DNA of 64,000 bases from SAR202 cluster bacterium (lineage in GTDB: Bacteria; Chloroflexota; Dehalococcoidia; UBA6926; VFHL01): positions 136,671 through 200,670 of the forward strand of contig VFHL01000006.1 of the NCBI GenBank assembly GCA_009392005.1, given 5' to 3'. Positions 10,084-19,879 of the stretch are shown here, in pieces (the stretch's first letter is position 1; every line of letters starts with the position of its first letter). The notes under the pieces are model-generated. The model searched no databases and was not told the origin of the DNA. It saw nothing but the letters and a program-made list of their open reading frames with translations. Both the position numbers and the translations under genes were made by a program.

Positions 10084-10767
10084 ATGATATATGAATTGCG
10101 AAACTACGAACTAATGGCAGGGAAAGCGCCCGCTGTTATCGAACGTTTTGGACAACATTCAATTCATTATTTTGCTCAGCACGGAATTCAAAACATCGGC
10201 TACTGGACACCTACATTTGGAGAATACAGTAATCGCTGGATATATCTTCTCGGTTATGAGGACATGGCTGACAGAGAGCGTGCGTGGGCTGAACTCGCAA
10301 ACGATCCAGTTCGCCAAAAAGTGATGGAAGAGGCAAGTCAAGAAGGACCTCAAACACACCATGTAACCAATCTATTTCTCCTACCCACAGAATATTCTCC
10401 CGACCCGCTTGATCCTTCTTCAGAAAGTGGTTCTGCAGCCATTTGCGAACTGCGAATTTACGATATCGTGCCAGGAAAAGCACAACCTCTGCACGAACGA
10501 TTCGCAAATGTCACGATCCCATTGTTCGAAAAACATGGAATCAGAAACATCGGCTATTGGACGCCCGTCATCGGCGGAAACAGCAACCAACTTTGGTACA
10601 TGCTGGGATACAAAAGCTTAGCGCATCGTGAAGAAGCATTTGCATCGTTCGCTGCCGATCCTAAATGGCAAAATGCCGCCAAAGCAACAACTGAGAAACA
10701 TGGAACCGTGACAGAAAAAATCATTAGCCAAATCTTACGTCCAGCAGAATTTTCACCGGTGAGATAG
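10084..10767 (+). CDS. NIPSNAP-family protein with two tandem domains
   Basis: A 227-residue soluble protein made of two copies of the same ferredoxin-like NIPSNAP fold. Copy one runs about residues 2-100 (YELRNYE, GYWTPTFGE) and copy two about 120-224 (CELRIYD, GYWTPVIGG). Each has the HGI-x-NIGYWTP block. NIPSNAP proteins are dimeric alpha/beta barrels of unclear biochemical role, often near catabolic genes. GGGGGAAAG precedes the ATG by about 4 nt. It is probably a single-gene transcript from the promoter upstream. Confidence 0.85.
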   Translation: MIYELRNYELMAGKAPAVIERFGQHSIHYFAQHGIQNIGYWTPTFGEYSNRWIYLLGYEDMADRERAWAELANDPVRQKVMEEASQEGPQTHHVTNLFLLPTEYSPDPLDPSSESGSAAICELRIYDIVPGKAQPLHERFANVTIPLFEKHGIRNIGYWTPVIGGNSNQLWYMLGYKSLAHREEAFASFAADPKWQNAAKATTEKHGTVTEKIISQILRPAEFSPVR

Positions 10768-10818
10768 GTTAATAGAAGTATGATTAATCGTAGCTGTTTG
10801 ATTTAAGTAAATATCTCA

Positions 10819-10846
10819 TTGCGAAAGGCGGGCTGTAAGGTACAAT
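10819..10846 (+). promoter_or_regulatory. promoter of tRNA-Ser
   Basis: TTGCGA, a 16-nt spacer and TACAAT end 14 nt before the mature tRNA-Ser 5' end, the expected distance for a tRNA transcript. The same transcript may continue into miaB. Confidence 0.45.
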
Positions 10847-10860
10847 TTATTTAATGCTAC

Positions 10861-10954
10861 GGAGGGATCGCATAGCTTGGTCGAGTGCGGCCGCCTGCTA
10901 AGCGGTTAGGCCGGGTGACCGGTCTCGTGGGTTCAAATCCCACTCCCTCCGCCA
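10861..10954 (+). tRNA. tRNA-Ser (anticodon GCT)
   Basis: A class II tRNA. The acceptor GGAGGGA pairs with TCCCTCC, the anticodon arm GCCGC-CTGCTAA-GCGGT gives anticodon GCT, and there is a long variable arm. The T-arm is GTGGG-TTCAAAT-CCCAC, the discriminator is G and CCA is genome-encoded. It reads AGC and AGU codons. Confidence 0.95.
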
Positions 10955-10987
10955 TCATAGTCCTTACAAATCAAGAGGTTTTAATTA

Positions 10988-12367
10988 ATGGCTCAATATC
11001 ATATATGGACAGTTGGCTGCCAAATGAACAAAGCGGATTCAGATCGACTGGGCTCGGCTCTTGAAGATCTCGGTTATGAATTCACAAATGACGCTGAACA
11101 AGCAGACATGGTAATTTTGAATAGTTGCGTCGTTCGACAAGGAGCCGAAGATAAGGTAGCTGCACGCCTCAACAGCTTACAAGGTTGGAAACGCAACAAT
11201 CCTAACAACACGCTGACTTTGATGGGATGCATGGTTGGCCCAAAAACTGATGAATTGGAAAAACAATTTGCTCACGTAGACTTCTTCTTAAGACCTCAAG
11301 AATTTATGCCTCTAGTAGAGTTCGCATCAGAGCGCCAAGGTGTTCCTTGTAGCACAGACCTAGACTTATTGCCCCCAACTCAACCACAGGTGAGCGCATA
11401 TGTTCCTGTTATCCATGGGTGTGACGACTTTTGCACATATTGTATTGTTCCGTACAGGCGAGGCAGGGAACGAAGCAGATCTATCCAAGATCTCGTACGA
11501 GAATCTGAAATGCTATCCCGACGAGGCGTCAAAGAAATAACATTACTGGGCCAAATTGTTGACCGATACGGGCATGACCTAGAGGAAGATACTGACCTCG
11601 CAGATCTGCTAAATGCAATCAATTCTGTTGAAAACATACATAGGGTACGATTCCTAACTTCTCACCCTCGTGACATGAGCCAACGTATAATTGACGCAGT
11701 CGCTCATTTAGAAAAAGCATGTGAATGGATCAATCTTCCGTTTCAATCTGGTGATAACGCAATATTGAATGCAATGCGACGACCTTATCGGATTGAAGAT
11801 TATCTATCACTCGTAGAACGCATTCGAGACGCCATTCCAGATGTCGCTTTAAGTACCGATGTAATCGTTGGTTTCTGTGGAGAGACTGAAGAACAATTCG
11901 AAAACACAATTGCCGTTCTTGAGAAGATACGTTTTGACACTGTTTTTGTCGCCGCATATTCCACTCGTACTGGAACAATTGCTGACCGAAAATTCCAAGA
12001 CGATATCCCAGTAAAAGAAAAACTCAGACGTAAGAAGATTATTGAAGAGTTACAAGAGCGCATTGCAACAGAAAAAAATGCCCCTCTATTAGGTGAAAGA
12101 GTTGAAATATTAGTTGAAAAGAAGCAAAAAGAGAAGTGGATGGGCCGGACTAGAACCAACAAGCTCGTATTTTTTGATGATTCACGTGACTGGACTGGAA
12201 AGCTTGTTGAAGTAGACGTCACGCATACAGGACCGTGGTCCCTTCAAGGAAACTTGCCGGATACTACCTCAATATCAGATACTATAGACGGTATAATTGA
12301 ATATTCTCACTTTAAAGATGACACTCATCAAAGCAAGAATGAAATTCCACTTAAGACGATCACTTAG
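10988..12367 (+). CDS. miaB: tRNA-2-methylthio-N6-dimethylallyladenosine synthase (MiaB-type)
   Basis: A radical-SAM methylthiotransferase acting on i6A37 of tRNAs. Domain order is an N-terminal UPF0004 domain with cysteines at GCQMN, NSCVVR and MGCMVG (auxiliary 4Fe-4S), a radical-SAM core with CDDFCTYC near residue 145 and the typical PYRRGRERSR, then a TRAM domain at about 365-430. The length of 459 residues is normal, with about 25 unconserved C-terminal residues. It starts 34 nt after tRNA-Ser and 15 nt before nadA. Confidence 0.92.
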   Translation: MAQYHIWTVGCQMNKADSDRLGSALEDLGYEFTNDAEQADMVILNSCVVRQGAEDKVAARLNSLQGWKRNNPNNTLTLMGCMVGPKTDELEKQFAHVDFFLRPQEFMPLVEFASERQGVPCSTDLDLLPPTQPQVSAYVPVIHGCDDFCTYCIVPYRRGRERSRSIQDLVRESEMLSRRGVKEITLLGQIVDRYGHDLEEDTDLADLLNAINSVENIHRVRFLTSHPRDMSQRIIDAVAHLEKACEWINLPFQSGDNAILNAMRRPYRIEDYLSLVERIRDAIPDVALSTDVIVGFCGETEEQFENTIAVLEKIRFDTVFVAAYSTRTGTIADRKFQDDIPVKEKLRRKKIIEELQERIATEKNAPLLGERVEILVEKKQKEKWMGRTRTNKLVFFDDSRDWTGKLVEVDVTHTGPWSLQGNLPDTTSISDTIDGIIEYSHFKDDTHQSKNEIPLKTIT

Positions 12368-12382
12368 GAAGGATCTAGCGGA

Positions 12383-13546
12383 ATGGCGCAAGACATAAAT
12401 ATCCCTGTAACGCCAAGCGCACCTGGAGCTGCCCACAACCTGGCCCCAGTATCTAATTCAGCTCGACAACCTATACCAAATACCTACTTTCATATGTCCG
12501 AGGAAGAATTGGATGAACGCATCCAAGATGCTCGTCACACCTTAGGGAAACGTCTAACAATTTTGGGACATCATTATCAGCGATCAGACATTATTAAATA
12601 CGCTGATCTACGAGGTGATTCCTACAAACTAGCGAGATTCGCGGAAGAGCAAGAAGACGCAGAATATATTATCTTCTGTGGCGTGAATTTCATGGGTGAA
12701 ACAGCAGATATCCTGAGTAAGCCTGAACAAAAAGTCATACTTCCCAATTTAGATGCGGGGTGTCATATGGCTGATATGGCGCCGACGCAAGACGCTTATG
12801 ATTGCTGGGATGATTTGACAGAAGTAGTAAGCACCGATCGCGTGATGCCCGTTACATATATGAACTCAACCGCAGCCATCAAAGCACTAGTTGGTAAGAA
12901 TGGCGGAATAGTGTCAACGTCTTCGAATAATGACAAGATTTTTCAATGGGCACAGGAACGAAGGGAAAAAATCTTATTTTTCCCTGATCAATATTTGGGT
13001 GCCAACACATGGAACAAATTGAATTGGGATCGGACCAAAGTAACGAAATGGAATCCTTATTTAGAACTCGGAGGCAACACAAAAGAGCAACTTGACGACG
13101 CCAGATTAATCTTATGGGCTGGTTTTTGCTCAGTTCACAAAAGATTCACGTTAGATCAAGTGAAAAGTGCCCGTGAGAACAATGAAGGTATCAAAGTAAT
13201 TGTTCATCCCGAATGCACTGAAGATGTAGCAGATGCATCAGATTACGTAGGCTCTACCGAATACATTATTCAAATGGTAACTGACGCACCATCAGGAACG
13301 AAATGGGCGATCGGGACAGAAATCAATCTCGTTGGCCGCCTTCAAGAAGAAAATCCTGATAAATTAATTTTTTGCTTGGATCCTGTAGTTTGCCCATGCT
13401 CAATGATGTATCGGATACATCCTGCTTACCTTGCCTGGGTAATTGAAAATTTAGTTGAAGGAAAAGTGATCAATCAAATATCCGTTGATCAAGAAACAGC
13501 CCATTTTGCAAAATTAGGCCTTGATCGTATGCTTCAAGTTACCTAA
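12383..13546 (+). CDS. nadA: quinolinate synthase A
   Basis: Condenses iminoaspartate with dihydroxyacetone phosphate to quinolinate, the second step of de novo NAD synthesis. Visible hallmarks are GHHYQRSDI near residue 54, the FCGVNFMGETAD block with a cluster cysteine, MNSTAAIKA, VHPECTEDV and the final CPCSMM. The cysteines fit a single catalytic 4Fe-4S cluster. The N-terminal 35 residues (Pro/Ala-rich) look unconserved. It is the first of the nad genes and sits immediately downstream of another Fe-S enzyme, miaB. Confidence 0.94.
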   Translation: MAQDINIPVTPSAPGAAHNLAPVSNSARQPIPNTYFHMSEEELDERIQDARHTLGKRLTILGHHYQRSDIIKYADLRGDSYKLARFAEEQEDAEYIIFCGVNFMGETADILSKPEQKVILPNLDAGCHMADMAPTQDAYDCWDDLTEVVSTDRVMPVTYMNSTAAIKALVGKNGGIVSTSSNNDKIFQWAQERREKILFFPDQYLGANTWNKLNWDRTKVTKWNPYLELGGNTKEQLDDARLILWAGFCSVHKRFTLDQVKSARENNEGIKVIVHPECTEDVADASDYVGSTEYIIQMVTDAPSGTKWAIGTEINLVGRLQEENPDKLIFCLDPVVCPCSMMYRIHPAYLAWVIENLVEGKVINQISVDQETAHFAKLGLDRMLQVT

Positions 13547-13730
13547 AGCTTGTGTTTCATCTAAACGTTCGACACTTACACAGAATTCGAAACTTGCAAT
13601 CACTCCTTCTTTGGACATGTTTTACTCCGCATTATCCACGCTGATGATAACTTACGATAGAGGAATACGTATGGGTATTGACCGTGTGGTCATTGTTAAT
13701 CATCAAGCATATTTGAGATTGAATTAAATC

Positions 13731-15284
13731 ATGCCCAAATACGATTACATCATAGTGGGTTCAGGAATTGCAGGTCTTTACACCGCTTTACTCGCGCGAC
13801 AACTAGGAACCGTACTGATACTCACCAAAGGAACAATTGAGGAAACAAACACCCGTTACGCCCAAGGTGGTATCGCTGCAGCTATCGGAAGCAATGATTC
13901 GACCAATCTTCATTTTGAGGATACTCTTGCTGCCGGTGCCGGTCTTTCTGATCCCGAACATGTGAGAATTTTGGTCGATGAAGCAGCAGATCGAATCCAA
14001 GACCTCATCAATTTTGGTGTCCCGTTCGATACAATTCATGGTGAAATCGCGCTAACGCGAGAGGGTGCCCACAGTCGCGACCGTATTCTTCATGCCGGTG
14101 GAGATGCTACTGGCGAACAAATTGAGATGACCCTGAGTAGGCTAGCACAAATGTCGCGCATCACCGTGCTAGAAAACATCTTGGTGACAGACGTCATCGT
14201 TGAGCAAGGCCGGGCAACTGGTGTACGAACTCTTGATGGTAGAACAGACCTGGCAGCTGACTATGAAGGCCACTTCATTCTCCTCACAACGGGAGGTGCA
14301 GGGCGAATTTTCCGCTATACAACTAACTCTCCAGTCGCCACCGGAGATGGCGTCGCATTGGCATACCGTGCGAATGCAGAAATACGAGATATGGAATTCT
14401 ACCAATTTCACCCGACTGCACTTCGATTACCTGGTGCTCCGCCTTTCCTGATATCAGAAGCTGTTCGTGGTGAAGGAGCAATACTTCGAAACAAACAAGG
14501 TAAAGCATTTGCAAAGAACTACCACAATCTTGGCGACCTCGCCCCACGAGATATAGTGGCTCGCGCCCTCCTCTCGGAGATGGCGAAAGATAATTCAGAT
14601 AACGTTTTCCTTGATGTAACCCATCTGCACGATGCAAAAATCGCAACCCGTTTTCCAACGATTTACAAGACATGTCTATCTCATGGTATTGACATGGCAA
14701 AAGATTGGATTCCAGTATCTCCTGCCGCCCATTATATGATGGGAGGCATCGTAACTAACACATGGGGGGAAACAACCGTCCCCGGACTTTTTACATGTGG
14801 CGAGACCGCATGTACAGGCGTCCATGGAGCAAATCGACTTGCATCAAATTCTTTGCTTGAGGTGCTTATTTTTGGAAAACGCCTTATTCAAAAAACCAAG
14901 TCCATCCTTGAAGACAAGGAAGAAATGAGTGGGATTCCGACATCAGGCGGCTCCTCGCTTGCTAAACACTCATCTCGGGATACTAATGATATTCCTTTAT
15001 CCTTTAGTGCAATTCAAAATCTGATGTGGGAACAAGTCGGTATGATACGGAATGGGCATGATTTAGCGAAAGCATCGCAAACCCTTGCCTCGTGGGAAAT
15101 GGATCTCGCGAATGAAATTGGTGCTCAAGATCAAGAGTTGCGTAATGTAATTCTTACAGCGAGGTTAATGGCGGAAGCCGCGCTGCAACGTACCGAAAGT
15201 CGTGGGGCGCATTCAAGAAGCGATTTTGATTCTACTGCCAATGAATGGGAGAAACACATCAACTTCCAAAAATCACCTAGCTAA
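13731..15284 (+). CDS. nadB: L-aspartate oxidase
   Basis: An FAD enzyme that oxidises aspartate to iminoaspartate, feeding quinolinate synthase. N-terminal dinucleotide-binding GSGIAGLYTAL is followed by TRYAQGGIAAA, the LTREGAHSRDRILHAGGDATG block, FYQFHPTAL, and GANRLASNSLLE near residue 370. The length of 517 residues is normal. Between nadA and nadB lie 184 nt without a credible gene; the ORF at 13521-13727 has no recognisable features. Confidence 0.95.
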   Translation: MPKYDYIIVGSGIAGLYTALLARQLGTVLILTKGTIEETNTRYAQGGIAAAIGSNDSTNLHFEDTLAAGAGLSDPEHVRILVDEAADRIQDLINFGVPFDTIHGEIALTREGAHSRDRILHAGGDATGEQIEMTLSRLAQMSRITVLENILVTDVIVEQGRATGVRTLDGRTDLAADYEGHFILLTTGGAGRIFRYTTNSPVATGDGVALAYRANAEIRDMEFYQFHPTALRLPGAPPFLISEAVRGEGAILRNKQGKAFAKNYHNLGDLAPRDIVARALLSEMAKDNSDNVFLDVTHLHDAKIATRFPTIYKTCLSHGIDMAKDWIPVSPAAHYMMGGIVTNTWGETTVPGLFTCGETACTGVHGANRLASNSLLEVLIFGKRLIQKTKSILEDKEEMSGIPTSGGSSLAKHSSRDTNDIPLSFSAIQNLMWEQVGMIRNGHDLAKASQTLASWEMDLANEIGAQDQELRNVILTARLMAEAALQRTESRGAHSRSDFDSTANEWEKHINFQKSPS

Positions 15285-15375
15285 GTGATTTTAAGATCCT
15301 TACTCAATACCAATATCAGGCAACACAACACCAACAAAAGATCCTCGTACGTTAAGGGAAAATAAGGAGGTAAAC

Positions 15376-16233
15376 ATGAAACCTTTGAGCCTCGATCTTG
15401 AACGGATAGTAGACATGGCATTGGAGGAAGATCTCGGCCACGGCGATATCACCACCCAATCACTTTTGCCACCCAATATTCAGGGAGCAGGAGTCATTTT
15501 AGTGAAAGAACATGGGATTGTAGCCGGCGTGGAGATCGCCCTAGCGATTTTTAAAAGACTTGATCAGCAAATTCGATTTGACGTGCTCAGCACTGACGGG
15601 ATATGGGTTGAGCCAGGAACACAGTTATGCAGAATTGAAGGGAATCTCACAGCAATCCTCGCTGGTGAGCGAGTCGCACTCAATTTTTTACAGCGCCTCA
15701 GTGGTGTAGCGACTGAAACCGCTAAATTCGTTGAAACGGTCTCCGGCACAAAAGCACGAATCATCGACACTCGAAAAACAACACCTGGGCTGAGACTTTT
15801 AGAAAAATATGCTGTCCGCGTAGCTGGGGGATTTAATCATCGTTTCAATTTGAGTGATGCCATCTTAATTAAAGACAATCACCTTGCAGCGCTTAGGTCC
15901 ATTGAGGGCAACCTCACAACTGCTATAGCATCCGCCAAGAAAAATGCCCCCCATGGGATGAAAATCCAACTTGAGGTAGAAAATTTTGAAGAAGCAAAAA
16001 ATGCCATTGAAGCAGGGGTAGATTCCTTATTGTTGGATAACATGCATCCAACTGAAATGCAAAGAGTGGTAGAACAATTTGGCGATAAAGTATTCATGGA
16101 AGCTTCCGGAGGCATTACCCTCGAAAACGTACGGGCAGTTGCAGAAACTGGAGTCGATGTCATATCTATCGGTGCATTAACTCACTCATCTCCTGCTTTG
16201 GATATAAGCCTAGATTTAGAAATACTAAATTGA
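15376..16233 (+). CDS. nadC: nicotinate-nucleotide pyrophosphorylase (carboxylating), QPRTase
   Basis: Converts quinolinate and PRPP to nicotinate mononucleotide, completing the de novo branch begun by NadB and NadA. Signatures are EEDLGHGDITT near the N terminus, ERVALNFLQRLSGVAT, DTRKTTPGLR (phosphoribosyl binding), GGFNHR and KDNH. The length of 285 residues is typical. A strong AAGGAGG lies 6 nt before the ATG. No NiaR or NrtR box was recognised upstream of the nad genes. Confidence 0.95.
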   Translation: MKPLSLDLERIVDMALEEDLGHGDITTQSLLPPNIQGAGVILVKEHGIVAGVEIALAIFKRLDQQIRFDVLSTDGIWVEPGTQLCRIEGNLTAILAGERVALNFLQRLSGVATETAKFVETVSGTKARIIDTRKTTPGLRLLEKYAVRVAGGFNHRFNLSDAILIKDNHLAALRSIEGNLTTAIASAKKNAPHGMKIQLEVENFEEAKNAIEAGVDSLLLDNMHPTEMQRVVEQFGDKVFMEASGGITLENVRAVAETGVDVISIGALTHSSPALDISLDLEILN

Positions 16234-16346
16234 TCTACAAAAAATAATTGGAACAACCTAGTACAATATTTCTTGCCGAGCAGATATGCCCCTATGGCGA
16301 TACCAGACATCTCGTGCAGCTGCTAATGTAAAGTACCTTTACCCCT

Positions 16347-17654
16347 ATGCGACAACACTCAATAAACACAGATATAAAAAGAACCAAGAAGCCCCGCATA
16401 TTCTATGGTTGGTACATTGTCATAGCAAGCGTATTAAGTAATGCTTACCTTTCTACTGCATTCTTCCAAGGGTTCTCTGTATTCTTCCTACCAATTGTCA
16501 ACGAATTTGGATGGACTAGAGCACAGACTTCAGTTGCATTTTCGTTACGTCAGCTAGAAATCGGAATCTTAGCTCCATTAATGGGTTTCCTAGTGGATCG
16601 TTTAGGTGGTCGCAAGGTAATCATAATTTGCATGGTCATAAGTGGGTTTGGTTTAGTCTTAATGAGCAGAATAAATTCACTATGGTCATTCTATGTAACA
16701 TTTGCACTGATTTCAGTTGGCGTAAGTGGTGCCAGCCATGGGATATCATGGCCAACTGTCGTAGCCGCTTGGTTCAATCGTTTACGCGGCCGAGCTCTCG
16801 GATTCACCTTTCTTGGTCCAGTGGTCGGAGCCCCTGCGATCATTTTAGTAGTATTGTTAGAGCAAGCAGTGGGATGGAGATTATCTGTACTCTATCTCGG
16901 TATAGGTATCTGGTTAATTGGCATCCCTCTTGGAGCTCTCGCTCGATCAAAACCCACCGATTATGGTTACCTTCCTGATGGTGATCTTCCAAATGAAGAT
17001 ACCAAGAATGCATTGGCAGACAAAAACCTACTCGAAGATTCTCCCGATGACCATACGATGACTGGACAGACTGCCACAATGGCCTTACGATCAAACGCTT
17101 TCTGGCTCCTTGTTGGTCTTTATGGACTACATGGGGTTGGCCTCAGCGGTTTTTTTGTCCACCAAATTCCATTTTTTGAACACATCGGATTCAGCACTGC
17201 GCAATCTGCGATGACTGTATCTGTTATGTTCATTGCAAGCGGGATAGGAAGGTTGAGCGCCGGGTTCCTAATGGACTTGATTGATTGGCGCATCATCATG
17301 CTTGTTGTAATGGTAACCCAAACGCTAGATATGTTCGCATTAATATATGTCTCTGAATATTGGCATGCCTTAGTATTTTCTGTGATTATGGGAATAGGGT
17401 TCGGCGCAACAATCCCAAGTCGACCAATACTTGTAGGCAAATATTTCGGGATGCGAGCATACGGAACAATACAAGGGTTATTACAGGGCTCTGCAATCGC
17501 ATCTGGCGTCGCAGGACCAATCATTATGGGATGGGTGTTTGATCAATATTTGAGTTACAATCCGGCCATCGTTGGATTCACAGCTTTAACCGCTTTAACA
17601 ATTCCAGTAATTCTCCTATGTCGGAATCCAGAAACAAACTATAATTACAGTTAA
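16347..17654 (+). CDS. MFS transporter (monocarboxylate/OFA-like)
   Basis: A 12-helix major facilitator, 435 residues. The N-terminal half begins with a FYGWYIVIAS helix common in oxalate/formate antiporter-like and monocarboxylate-type MFS proteins. The loop 2-3 motif is GFLVDRLGGRKVI, and a hydrophilic middle loop at about 210-245 separates the two six-helix halves. Substrate is unknown; an organic anion is a reasonable guess. It sits alone between nadC and the cyclophilins with gaps of 113 and 39 nt. Confidence 0.85.
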   Translation: MRQHSINTDIKRTKKPRIFYGWYIVIASVLSNAYLSTAFFQGFSVFFLPIVNEFGWTRAQTSVAFSLRQLEIGILAPLMGFLVDRLGGRKVIIICMVISGFGLVLMSRINSLWSFYVTFALISVGVSGASHGISWPTVVAAWFNRLRGRALGFTFLGPVVGAPAIILVVLLEQAVGWRLSVLYLGIGIWLIGIPLGALARSKPTDYGYLPDGDLPNEDTKNALADKNLLEDSPDDHTMTGQTATMALRSNAFWLLVGLYGLHGVGLSGFFVHQIPFFEHIGFSTAQSAMTVSVMFIASGIGRLSAGFLMDLIDWRIIMLVVMVTQTLDMFALIYVSEYWHALVFSVIMGIGFGATIPSRPILVGKYFGMRAYGTIQGLLQGSAIASGVAGPIIMGWVFDQYLSYNPAIVGFTALTALTIPVILLCRNPETNYNYS

Positions 17655-17693
17655 TGAATTTAAGAATCTACACAATTGTAAGGATCATTTTAA

Positions 17694-18383
17694 ATGCCTA
17701 AGATTAAATCGATGATGCAATCAATAGTTCTACTCATAACCCTACTGTTTATTTCCGCCTCATGTTCTTCAACCGATATGGACGTCACGCCTATCGCTAC
17801 GACGAAGACAACAATATCGGCCCCAACTCCAACAACAAAAGTACCAGTGAACGCAGGAACATTAAACTACCAAAAGTACTCTAAGCCACCAGCGCTGACG
17901 ATTGATGTAAATAGCACTTATACAGCGACCATACTCACAAATAAAGGCACAATCACAGTAAACTTGTTTGCCTCAGAAGCGCCTCGTACCGTCAATAATT
18001 TCGTGTTTTTATCGCGAGAAGGATTCTATGAAAATGTCCCCTTCCACCGAGTCATCAAAGGGTTCATGGTTCAAACAGGGGATCCAACAGGTACTGGCAC
18101 AGGAGGCCCCGGTTATGATTTTAAGGACGAACCGGTAAGTCGAGAGTATTTGAGAGGAACCTTGGCGATGGCGAATGCAGGGCCTGATACAAACGGAAGC
18201 CAGTTTTTCATCATGCATCAAGACAGCCCATACCTACCAAAAAACTACACTATCTTTGGTGAAGTTGTTGATGGATTTGAAGCGCTGGATGAAATTGCCA
18301 ACACGCCTGTCACAAACAATATTCGTGGAGAAGAATCAGTCCCCACCATGGAACTACGTATCGAAAAAGTCACGATACAGTAA
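17694..18383 (+). CDS. cyclophilin-type peptidyl-prolyl isomerase, lipoprotein
   Basis: An exported prolyl isomerase of 229 residues. The signal peptide ends in a lipobox (ISASC, Cys near residue 24), then a Thr-rich linker to about residue 60, then a cyclophilin domain with FHRVIKGFMVQTGDPTGTG, LAMANAGPDTNGSQFFI and NYTIFGEV. The arginine of FHR and the QFF segment belong to the active site. It is probably membrane-anchored outside the cytoplasm and assists folding of exported proteins. It is a paralogue of the next gene, 129 nt downstream. Confidence 0.9.
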   Translation: MPKIKSMMQSIVLLITLLFISASCSSTDMDVTPIATTKTTISAPTPTTKVPVNAGTLNYQKYSKPPALTIDVNSTYTATILTNKGTITVNLFASEAPRTVNNFVFLSREGFYENVPFHRVIKGFMVQTGDPTGTGTGGPGYDFKDEPVSREYLRGTLAMANAGPDTNGSQFFIMHQDSPYLPKNYTIFGEVVDGFEALDEIANTPVTNNIRGEESVPTMELRIEKVTIQ

Positions 18384-18512
18384 GAATTCAACTCCTCTAA
18401 TTGAAATAATAGTTCGCTGTGTTGTTTTTTCAGAAAAACCAAGCTACGCTGTCACAAATACTAAATCAATGTTGCACAAGATTAGCATCAGCAACTAGAG
18501 CAGGAACCCTAC

Positions 18513-19022
18513 ATGGCCCAATATTCGGCAGCACCAGAGATGACAATTGATACAGAAAAAAGTTATACCGCTACTATTCAAACAAGCAAAGGGGACGTAG
18601 TAATCGATTTGTTCCCCAAAGAAGCACCCTTGAGTGTGAACAACTTTGTTTTCCTAGCTCGAGAGGGCTTTTATAACAACGTGAAGTTCCATCGCATTAT
18701 CAAGGGTTTCATGATCCAAGGAGGAGATCCTACCGGCACTGGCGCTGGCGGTCCGGGGTACCAGTTTAGTGATGAAGAAGTTACTCGTGATTATGTAAGA
18801 GGTACGTTGGCAATGGCAAACGCAGGCCCTAACACCAATGGCAGCCAATTCTTCATCATGCACGCAGATATGGGATTGCCACCAAGCTACAACATATTCG
18901 GATTAGTCAAAGAAGGTATTGAAACTATTGATGCGATCGCAGATGTTCCAACAGTCGGACCCGAAAAATCAACGCCGACTGAAGACGTCTTAATCACAGG
19001 CGTGGATATCTCTGAAAGCTAG
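18513..19022 (+). CDS. cyclophilin-type peptidyl-prolyl isomerase, cytosolic
   Basis: A 169-residue cyclophilin lacking any signal peptide. It has the same core as its upstream neighbour (FHRIIKGFMIQGGDPTGTG, LAMANAGPNTNGSQFFI, YNIFGLV). It appears to be the cytosolic partner of a tandem duplication that gave one exported and one cytosolic isomerase. It converges on tatC with a 43-nt gap. Confidence 0.9.
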   Translation: MAQYSAAPEMTIDTEKSYTATIQTSKGDVVIDLFPKEAPLSVNNFVFLAREGFYNNVKFHRIIKGFMIQGGDPTGTGAGGPGYQFSDEEVTRDYVRGTLAMANAGPNTNGSQFFIMHADMGLPPSYNIFGLVKEGIETIDAIADVPTVGPEKSTPTEDVLITGVDISES

Positions 19023-19065
19023 GTACAAAAAACCACCGTATCCAACACCTTTTGTTCCCCAGTCA

Positions 19066-19806
19066 TTATTTTTGGATCACACTTGGTGTGGTTTTTCCTC
19101 TTTGTCTCCAAGCTAACTTGGATAACTGGGTCCCCATCTCATAAAGTACGATAAGAGGGACGGCAACAAGAGTCTGGTTTAATGGATCAAATGTCGGTGT
19201 GATAATCGCACCCAAAACAAATGCTAGAACAACTGCCCATCGCCTTTGCTTCGCAAGAAATTCAGGCCTGACGATGCCTAATCGGGACAAAAGATACAGT
19301 AAGAAAGGCATCTCAAAAGATAGGCCTAACCACAGTAAAAGTGTCACAACAACACTGACATAATTACCAATCCGAATTGTTGGTTGTGCCACATCGCTAC
19401 CGAATGTTAGAAGGAAATTTAATGCAGGCGGCAATAAAACGAAGTAACCAAACAGCACACCAATTAGAAATGAAATACTAACGCCAGGAAGAGCCAAATA
19501 CAGGTACTTCTTCTCAGCAGGTAATAGTGCTGGCCGCACAAACATCACAATCTGAAAGACGATATAAGGCAACGTAATAACAAATCCAGCAAGAAGAGAA
19601 ACTTTGACATATGTAGCGAGTAATTCTGTAATTTCTGTATAAATTGGCTGGAAATCACCAGCGGGTAGGACCAAAAACGGAAAAAAAACATGTTGGGCAA
19701 AGAAAAAAGCTGCACCACTCACAATGACAAGCACTGCCACAGTACGGATTAACCGATTGCGAATCTCCCTCAAATGTTCGACCAAGGGCTGCCGCTGATT
19801 ATTCAT
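19066..19806 (-). CDS. tatC: Sec-independent protein translocase subunit TatC
   Basis: A six-helix membrane protein, 246 residues, with the diagnostic N-terminal PLVEHLREIRNRL and the periplasmic FxxPL-like region after helix 1. It forms the receptor for twin-arginine signal peptides. A client is nearby: the ACIII molybdopterin-like subunit (25893-28145) carries a TRREFL leader. No tatA/B gene lies in the window. The C-terminal tail is charged and short. Confidence 0.93.
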   Translation of the reverse strand: MNNQRQPLVEHLREIRNRLIRTVAVLVIVSGAAFFFAQHVFFPFLVLPAGDFQPIYTEITELLATYVKVSLLAGFVITLPYIVFQIVMFVRPALLPAEKKYLYLALPGVSISFLIGVLFGYFVLLPPALNFLLTFGSDVAQPTIRIGNYVSVVVTLLLWLGLSFEMPFLLYLLSRLGIVRPEFLAKQRRWAVVLAFVLGAIITPTFDPLNQTLVAVPLIVLYEMGTQLSKLAWRQRGKTTPSVIQK

Positions 19807-19879
19807 ATGTACATCTTACACTTATGGATAATGCCATTTATAACATGGAGCGGGATCGAACCAAAGAATATATTTTTCC

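Noticed and set aside
13521-13727. Small ORF between nadA and nadB
   Set aside because: It overlaps the end of nadA in another frame and has no family pattern or ribosome site.
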